This document shows, one piece after another, positions 59,475-64,000 of a DNA stretch of 64,000 nt. Source of the stretch: Streptomyces cellostaticus (GTDB taxonomy: Bacteria > Actinomycetota > Actinomycetes > Streptomycetales > Streptomycetaceae); assembly GCF_023630175.1 (NCBI RefSeq), contig NZ_JALLIN010000028.1, forward strand, positions 1 through 64,000, in the 5' to 3' direction. Numbering within the stretch: position 1 is the first letter of the stretch; the number at the start of each line of letters is the position of its first letter. Under the pieces are notes generated by a model. That model was not told the DNA's origin, did no database searches, and saw only the letters and a list, made by a program, of their open reading frames with translations. The position numbers and the translations under genes were made by a program.

Positions 59475-60143
59475 ATGCCGGCCACCACGACGCCCGCCGT
59501 CCTCACCGCCCGCGCCCTCCTGCTCGACATGGACGGCACCCTGGTCGACTCCGACGCCGTGGTCGAGCGCGTCTGGCGGCGCTGGGCCGGGCGTCACGGA
59601 CTGGACGGCGACGAGGTGATGAAGGTCGTGCACGGGCGGCAGGGGCACGCCTCGATGGCGGTGCTGCTGCCCGGGCGGCCGGTCGAGCGCAATCTCGCCG
59701 ACAACGCCCGCATGCTCGCCGAGGAGACCGCCGACATGGACGGCGTGGTCGAGGTTCCCGGCGCCGGTGCCTTCCTCGCCTCCCTGGGCGGGGTGCCGCA
59801 CGCCCTGGTGACCTCCGCCGACGTCGCCCTGTCCACCGCCCGCATGGCCGCGGCGGGACTGCCGCTGCCCGAGGTGCGCGTCACCGCGGAGTCGGTGGGG
59901 GCGAGCAAGCCCAACCCCGAGGGGTTCCTGAAGGGCGCGGCGGAGCTGGGCGTCGACCCGGCCGACTGCGTCGTCCTCGAGGACTCCGGGGCCGGCGTGG
60001 CGGCCGGACGGGCCGCGGGGATGCGGGTGGTCGGCGTGGGGGCGCGGTCCGCCTCGCACGCGCCGGACGTGGTGGTGCCGGACCTGACCGGGGTGCGGGT
60101 GGAACCCGCCGGGGACGGCACGGTCCGGCTGCACCTGGCCTGA
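59475..60143 (+). CDS. HAD-superfamily phosphatase, beta-phosphoglucomutase-like subfamily
   Basis: 222 residues from ATG with AGGAGGAG upstream. Motif I is LLLDMDGTLVDSDA (nucleophile Asp18), motif II the Thr in LVTSADV, motif III the Lys in GASKPNPEGFLKGA, and motif IV VVLEDSGAGVAAGRAAGM. A small helical cap lies at 25-80. Such proteins dephosphorylate sugar phosphates, for example glycerol 3-phosphate or 2-deoxyglucose 6-phosphate. The substrate is unknown. Confidence 0.93.
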   Translation: MPATTTPAVLTARALLLDMDGTLVDSDAVVERVWRRWAGRHGLDGDEVMKVVHGRQGHASMAVLLPGRPVERNLADNARMLAEETADMDGVVEVPGAGAFLASLGGVPHALVTSADVALSTARMAAAGLPLPEVRVTAESVGASKPNPEGFLKGAAELGVDPADCVVLEDSGAGVAAGRAAGMRVVGVGARSASHAPDVVVPDLTGVRVEPAGDGTVRLHLA

Positions 60144-60196
60144 GCCGCGCCCGGCCCCGGGCGCCCGGACCCGGCGGACGCGGCCCCGTCCCGCGG

Positions 60197-61126
60197 CTAC
60201 CAGGTCTCCGACTCCAGCCGCGCGCGGGTCGCCGCGCCGTAGACCCCGGGTGTGTCGCCGCGTACGCCGCGGGCGCGCTGGTACGTGCGCACGGCGTCCT
60301 CGACCGGGCGGGTGTACACGCCGTCGATGTGGTCGGGGTAGAGGTTCAGCGCGCTCAGCCGGGCCTGCAGGTCGACGACCTCCAGGCCCTGGTCGCCGCG
60401 GCGCAGGGCCAGTGGCGTGGCGGTCGGGGAGGGGCTGTTCGGCGCCGTTCCCGAGGGGGCCGGACGGGAGGCGCCGCGGGACGCCGGGGCAGTGGCCGCC
60501 GCCCCGGGCGCGGACGGCGTGGAGGTCGGCAGGCGGACGGCGGACGGGGACGCGGGCCCCGGCGAGAAGGCGGAGCCCGGCGACACCGGGGCCTCCTCCG
60601 GCAGGCTCTCCCGTACCTCCGGCGCCGACCGGTCCCGCGTCGGTTCCTGGTAGGAGAGCAGCCCGCCCGCGAGACTCACGGCGGCCACCACCGCGCCGGC
60701 GCCCGCCACGCACAGCAGCGCGGTACGGCGCCGGCGGGCGCGGCCGGTGGTCGCGGACGCGGCCGGGGCCGGGAACGGCTCCGCGCCCACGTCCCCGGAG
60801 GGCGGTAACTCCCGCGTGCCGGGACCGGGCGCTGCGGCGCCGGCCTCCGCCGCCGGAGCGCCCGCCCGGTCGCCGTCCACCGCGGACGCACCGGTGGAGG
60901 GGGCCTCCTGCTCCGCCTCCGGCGGCCCTGCCGAGCCGTCCGGGCCCCCCACCCCCACGTAGGGCCGTACGCGCAGTGCGTCGAAGTCCTCCGCCGCGGC
61001 CGTCTCGGCCGTGCGTGTCTCGCGCAGGGCCTCGGACGCCCGCGCCGTGCAGGCGCACGACGGGGTGTGGTCCGGCCCCCTGGGCGCACCGCACTCCGGG
61101 CAGGTGTGGCCGCTCGACTCCGGCAT
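60197..61126 (-). CDS. zinc-ribbon membrane protein with C-terminal peptidoglycan-binding domain
   Basis: 309 residues, start MPESSGHTCPECGAPRGPDH with a Cys pair (C9, C12) and later C24, C26, a short zinc ribbon as in many Streptomyces regulatory or envelope proteins. A basic stretch precedes one membrane helix (ALLCVAGAGAVVAAVSLAGG, about 138-157). A Pro/Ser/Thr-rich linker follows, then a peptidoglycan-binding domain (LRRGDQGLEVVDLQARLSAL, DGVYTRPVEDAVRTYQRARG) at the C-terminus. The cytoplasmic ribbon and extracellular wall-binding domain suggest an anchor or sensor. Confidence 0.85.
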   Translation of the reverse strand: MPESSGHTCPECGAPRGPDHTPSCACTARASEALRETRTAETAAAEDFDALRVRPYVGVGGPDGSAGPPEAEQEAPSTGASAVDGDRAGAPAAEAGAAAPGPGTRELPPSGDVGAEPFPAPAASATTGRARRRRTALLCVAGAGAVVAAVSLAGGLLSYQEPTRDRSAPEVRESLPEEAPVSPGSAFSPGPASPSAVRLPTSTPSAPGAAATAPASRGASRPAPSGTAPNSPSPTATPLALRRGDQGLEVVDLQARLSALNLYPDHIDGVYTRPVEDAVRTYQRARGVRGDTPGVYGAATRARLESETW

Positions 61127-61154
61127 GTGCTCCCCCGTCCCCTTGAGAACTTCA

Positions 61155-61174
61155 GAGGATATGCATATTTCCTC
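61155..61174. promoter_or_regulatory. palindrome upstream of the MFS-MarR gene
   Basis: GAGGATATGCATATTTCCTC contains the perfect decamer ATATGCATAT flanked by near-complementary GAGGA/TCCTC. It lies about 100 bp before the MFS start and is a candidate operator. Confidence 0.5.
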
Positions 61175-61275
61175 CACCACCACAGGACTCAATGGGACAA
61201 CCACAGACCTCAACGGGCCATAAGCGGTGACACCGCCCAGGATGGAAGGGGCGCATCGAGCGCCGGGAGGTCTCC

Positions 61276-63315
61276 ATGGCCCTGGACACGCACGGCACGG
61301 CGAAGGACGCGGCGGCCGCCGAACACGTCTCCGGCAACGCGCTCGTCTCGATCGGGGCCCTGCTGCTCGGGCTGCTGCTGGCCGCACTCGACCAGACCAT
61401 CGTGGCGACCGCGCTGCCCACGATCGTCAGCGACCTCGGCGGGCTCGAGCACCTGTCCTGGGTCGTCACCGCCTACCTGCTGGCCTCCACCGCCGCGACC
61501 CCGCTCTGGGGCAAGCTCGGCGACCAGTACGGGCGCAAGAAGCTGTTCCAGACCGCGATCGTCGTCTTCCTCGTCGGATCCGCGCTGTGCGGAATGGCGC
61601 AGGACATGCCGCAGCTCATCGCGTTCCGGGCCGTGCAGGGGCTCGGTGGCGGGGGACTGCTGGTGCTGTCGATGGCGATCGTCGGCGACATCGTGCCGCC
61701 CCGGGAACGCGGGCGCTACCAGGGGCTGTTCGGTGCGGTGTTCGGTGCCACCAGTGTGCTCGGGCCGCTCCTCGGCGGGCTGCTCACCGAACAGCTGAGC
61801 TGGCGCTGGGTGTTCTACGTCAACCTGCCCGTCGGTGTCGTCGCCCTGGCCGTGATCGCCACCGCCCTGCACATCCCGCGCCGGGCCGCCCGGCACGTCA
61901 TCGACTACCTCGGCACCGCGCTGATCGCCTCGGTCGCCACCTGCCTGGTGCTGGTCGCCTCCCTCGGCGGCACGACCTGGGGCTGGGGTTCGCCGCAGAT
62001 CATCGGGCTCGTGGTGCTCGGCGCCGTGCTCGCCGCCGCCTTCGTCGCGGTGGAGCGCCGGGCCGCCGAACCGGTCCTGCCGCTCAAGCTGTTCCGCCTG
62101 CGCACCTTCACCCTCGCCGCCGTCATCGGCTTCATCGTCGGCTTCGCCATGTTCGGCGCGATGACCTACCTGCCGACCTTCCTCCAGGTCGTGCACGGGA
62201 TCTCCCCGACGATGTCCGGTGTCCACATGCTGCCGATGGTGATCGGCCTGCTGCTGTCCTCCACCGCCTCCGGGCAGATCGTCAGCCGCACCGGCCGCTG
62301 GAAGGTGTTCCCCGTCGCCGGCACCGGCGTCACCGCCGTCGGCCTGCTCCTGCTGCACCGGCTGGACGAGGACAGCCCGGCCACCGAGATGAGCGCCTAC
62401 TTCTTCGTCTTCGGCCTGGGCCTCGGCCTGGTCCTGCAGGTCCTGGTCCTCATCGTGCAGAACGCGGTGTCGTACGAGGATCTGGGCGTCGCCACCTCCG
62501 GCGTCACCTTCTTCCGCTCCATCGGCGCCTCCTTCGGGGTCGCCGTCTTCGGCACCGTGTTCGCGAGCCGCCTCGCCGACGGGCTCGCCGACGCCTTCCG
62601 CGGCGTCCGGCTGCCCCCCGGCGCCACCCCCGACGCCCTGAAGGCCGATCCGCGCGGCATCACCGCGCTGCCGCCCCCGCTGCGCCCGGCGGCCCTGCAC
62701 GCGTACGCGTCCGCCATCACCGACGTGTTCCTGTACGCCGCCCCCGTCGCCGCCCTCGGTTTCGTCCTGGCGTGGTTCCTGAAGGAGGACCGGCTGCGCG
62801 GCTCGGTCACCGCGCCGGACGCCTCCGAGACCATCCCGCCGAACCCGGTCGAGCGCTCCTCGGGCGACGAGGTGAGCCGCGCGCTGTCCGTGCTCGGCAG
62901 CCGCGAGGGACGCCGCGAGGTCTACCGGGACATCACCGAGCGGGCCGGGTACGACCTGCTGCCCGCCGCGAGCTGGCTGCTGCTGCGCATCCGCAGGTAC
63001 GGCTCGGTGGAGCCCGGAGTGCTCGCCGAGCGCGGTCCCGTGCCGCTGCGGACGGTCCTTGCGGCCGCCCGGCAGGTCGAGGAGCGCCGCCTGGCCGAGC
63101 GGGAGGGCCTGGACCTGGTGCTGACCGCGGCCGGCCGCGAGGTCGCCGAACGGCTCGCCGCGGCCCGGGAGAAGTCCCTGGCCGAACTGCTCGGCGACTG
63201 GTGGGTCCCCGGCCGGTCCACGGACCTCACCCGGCTCGTCAAGGACCTGACCGGCGAACTGTGCGGCGCGGAGGGCGAGCGGCCGGCCGACGGCGCGGTG
63301 CTCGGCCGTCGTTGA
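61276..63315 (+). CDS. MFS drug exporter (DHA2) with a C-terminal MarR-like winged-helix domain
   Basis: 679 residues. 1-520: fourteen membrane segments with ALDQTIVATALPTIVSDLGG (motif D1), TPLWGKLGDQYGRKKLF (motif A) and GATSVLGPLLGGLLTEQLSW (motif C). About 545-665: a soluble winged-helix domain resembling MarR proteins (LPAASWLLLRIRRYGSVEPG, LAERGPVPLRTVLAAARQVE, LAEREGLDLVLTAAGREVAE, helix AAAREKSLAELLGDWWVP). It may sense the drug or local DNA and regulate expression, or only bind ligand. Start ATG follows GGGAGGTCTCC. Its last 77 bases overlap the convergent GNAT gene. Confidence 0.9.
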   Translation: MALDTHGTAKDAAAAEHVSGNALVSIGALLLGLLLAALDQTIVATALPTIVSDLGGLEHLSWVVTAYLLASTAATPLWGKLGDQYGRKKLFQTAIVVFLVGSALCGMAQDMPQLIAFRAVQGLGGGGLLVLSMAIVGDIVPPRERGRYQGLFGAVFGATSVLGPLLGGLLTEQLSWRWVFYVNLPVGVVALAVIATALHIPRRAARHVIDYLGTALIASVATCLVLVASLGGTTWGWGSPQIIGLVVLGAVLAAAFVAVERRAAEPVLPLKLFRLRTFTLAAVIGFIVGFAMFGAMTYLPTFLQVVHGISPTMSGVHMLPMVIGLLLSSTASGQIVSRTGRWKVFPVAGTGVTAVGLLLLHRLDEDSPATEMSAYFFVFGLGLGLVLQVLVLIVQNAVSYEDLGVATSGVTFFRSIGASFGVAVFGTVFASRLADGLADAFRGVRLPPGATPDALKADPRGITALPPPLRPAALHAYASAITDVFLYAAPVAALGFVLAWFLKEDRLRGSVTAPDASETIPPNPVERSSGDEVSRALSVLGSREGRREVYRDITERAGYDLLPAASWLLLRIRRYGSVEPGVLAERGPVPLRTVLAAARQVEERRLAEREGLDLVLTAAGREVAERLAAAREKSLAELLGDWWVPGRSTDLTRLVKDLTGELCGAEGERPADGAVLGRR

Positions 63316-63811
63316 CGGGGCCCGGCAGTTCCTTGCGGAACCAGTGCTCGGCGTACCGGTCGTCGTTGTGGGGCCCCGTCTCCGAGTAGCCGAGCCGGGC
63401 GTACAGGGCGCGGGCCTCGACCAGGTCGGCACGGGTGTCCAGGACCAGCGCCGTGGCGCCGAGGGCACGGGCGGCCTCCTCGGCGGCGGCGACCAGGAGC
63501 GCCGCCCCGCCCCGGCCGCGCATCCCGTCGAGCACGAACACCCGTGTGAGTTCGGCGGTGTCCGGGGCCAGCAGCCGTACGCCCGCCGAGCCGGCCGGCT
63601 CGCCGTCGTACCGGCCGAGCAGCAACTGCCCGCTGGGCGGTGCGAGTTCGGCGCCGGCGTGGGCGGCGATCCCCCGTTCCAGCTCCTCCGGCGCGGTGCG
63701 GCGTCCCTCGTGCAGCAGGTACCAGCGGTCGCTGACCTCCGTGTAGTACGCCCGCCACAGCGCGACGGCGGCCGGGGAGTCGTAACGTTCCGGGGCGATC
63801 ATCCACGTCAT
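63239..63811 (-). CDS. GNAT-family N-acetyltransferase
   Basis: 190 residues from ATG giving MTWMIAPERYDSPAAVALWR. The acetyl-CoA region is LTRVFVLDGMRGRGGAALLV with the RGxGG loop, and ALYARLGYSETGPHNDDRYA is the C-terminal half of the fold. The last 25 residues (PRRRPAARPPRRTVRRSG) read through the 3' end of the MFS gene on the other strand. They are Arg-rich and look like a frame extension past the natural end, so a stop codon may have been lost. The acceptor is unknown. Confidence 0.85.
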   Translation of the reverse strand: MTWMIAPERYDSPAAVALWRAYYTEVSDRWYLLHEGRRTAPEELERGIAAHAGAELAPPSGQLLLGRYDGEPAGSAGVRLLAPDTAELTRVFVLDGMRGRGGAALLVAAAEEAARALGATALVLDTRADLVEARALYARLGYSETGPHNDDRYAEHWFRKELPGPVNDGRAPRRRPAARPPRRTVRRSGP

Positions 63812-63959
63812 GCCGGGGATTGTGCGCCGTCGGCGGGCAGCGGGCGCAACCGGATATGCGTGCGCCGCTGCGCCGGTGGGCCACCGTTTGTGCGCCGACT
63901 TCCGGGTCACACGGAAGGAGAGCCGGCCAGCGGGGCCGGTCCGATTCCGGAAGGCAACC

Positions 63960-64000
63960 ATGTCAACAGGCATGATCATCGCTGTGATCGTGGTCGTGGC
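63960..64000 (+). CDS. 5' end of a small membrane protein, partial
   Basis: ATG after GGAAGGCAACC starts MSTGMIIAVIVVVA, the beginning of a membrane helix; the window ends there. From memory, several Streptomyces proteins of unknown function begin this way and continue with a basic soluble part. Confidence 0.65.
   Translation, partial: MSTGMIIAVIVVV

Overview
This window is chromosomal DNA of a Streptomyces or close relative. GC content is very high, GTG and TTG starts are frequent, and many genes belong to families typical of the genus (DUF3145 beside the fab genes, a SCO2400-type protein, DUF4429, DUF4383, a DUF475/Ter cluster). From memory, the gene order follows the part of the S. coelicolor chromosome running from about SCO2446 (secreted peptidase) through SCO2387-2390 (fab genes) and SCO2371 (aceE) to the Ter genes. 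It looks like core chromosome: there is no phage, integrative element, CRISPR array, rRNA or complete insertion sequence.

Region 1 (1-7.8 kb): the 3' end of a secreted S8 peptidase; a malonyl-CoA operon on the minus strand (methyltransferase, MatB malonyl-CoA ligase, carboxyltransferase); a MerR-PP2C fusion; an ATP-grasp ligase; a hypothetical protein; and a deletion scar holding the start of an IclR regulator and the end of an SMP-30 lactonase. Region 2 (7.8-22.4 kb): a Tat-exported GH35 beta-galactosidase, a DUF4360 secreted protein, an aminotransferase with a Pro/Ala-rich tail, a SCO2400-type membrane protein, a serine hydrolase, Ohr, a MarR/oxidoreductase pair, an EI24 protein, GalM and an SGNH lipoprotein. 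Region 3 (22.4-28 kb): DUF3145 and the fabD-fabH-acpP-fabF operon with its activator FasR. Region 4 (28-37.4 kb): pirin, serine hydrolase, GNAT, MerR, DUF4429, a DUF1023-type hydrolase, a TetR/MFS pair, a small membrane protein and an ion channel.

Region 5 (37.4-51 kb): the AceE pyruvate dehydrogenase E1, DUF3052, peroxiredoxin AhpE, then a Ter stress-response cluster: two TerD proteins, a DUF475 membrane protein, a TerA/F-like protein, a TerD with a Pro/Gln-rich tail, and a divergent three-gene enzyme operon (HpcH/HpaI-type lyase, a fused phosphoribosyltransferase-TRSP-StiP-PELOTA protein, HAD phosphatase). Region 6 (51-64 kb): a zinc-ribbon peptide, DUF4383, a coiled-coil membrane protein, tRNA-Val(TAC), a ketopantoate-reductase-like enzyme, DUF2277, DoxX under a probable iron box, DedA, a secreted HNH nuclease, a manganese (yybP-ykoY) riboswitch in front of a GDT1-type exporter, a HAD phosphatase, a peptidoglycan-binding protein, an MFS pump with a MarR-like C-terminal domain, a GNAT enzyme and the first codons of a membrane protein.

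The most unusual feature is a set of dispersed intergenic elements of about 160 bp, in three related families named here A1, A2 and B. Each has long self-complementary ends and internal helices. A1 and A2 share a core but have different, separately self-pairing ends, with a compensatory change in one inner helix. In all three places where the outer end of an A1 element meets a gene, the gene's TAG stop codon abuts the element directly, inside a CTAG tetranucleotide. This recalls REP elements moved by Y1 transposases, but I know of no description of this family. A second, shorter palindromic repeat (C) occurs once between genes and once in frame inside matB.
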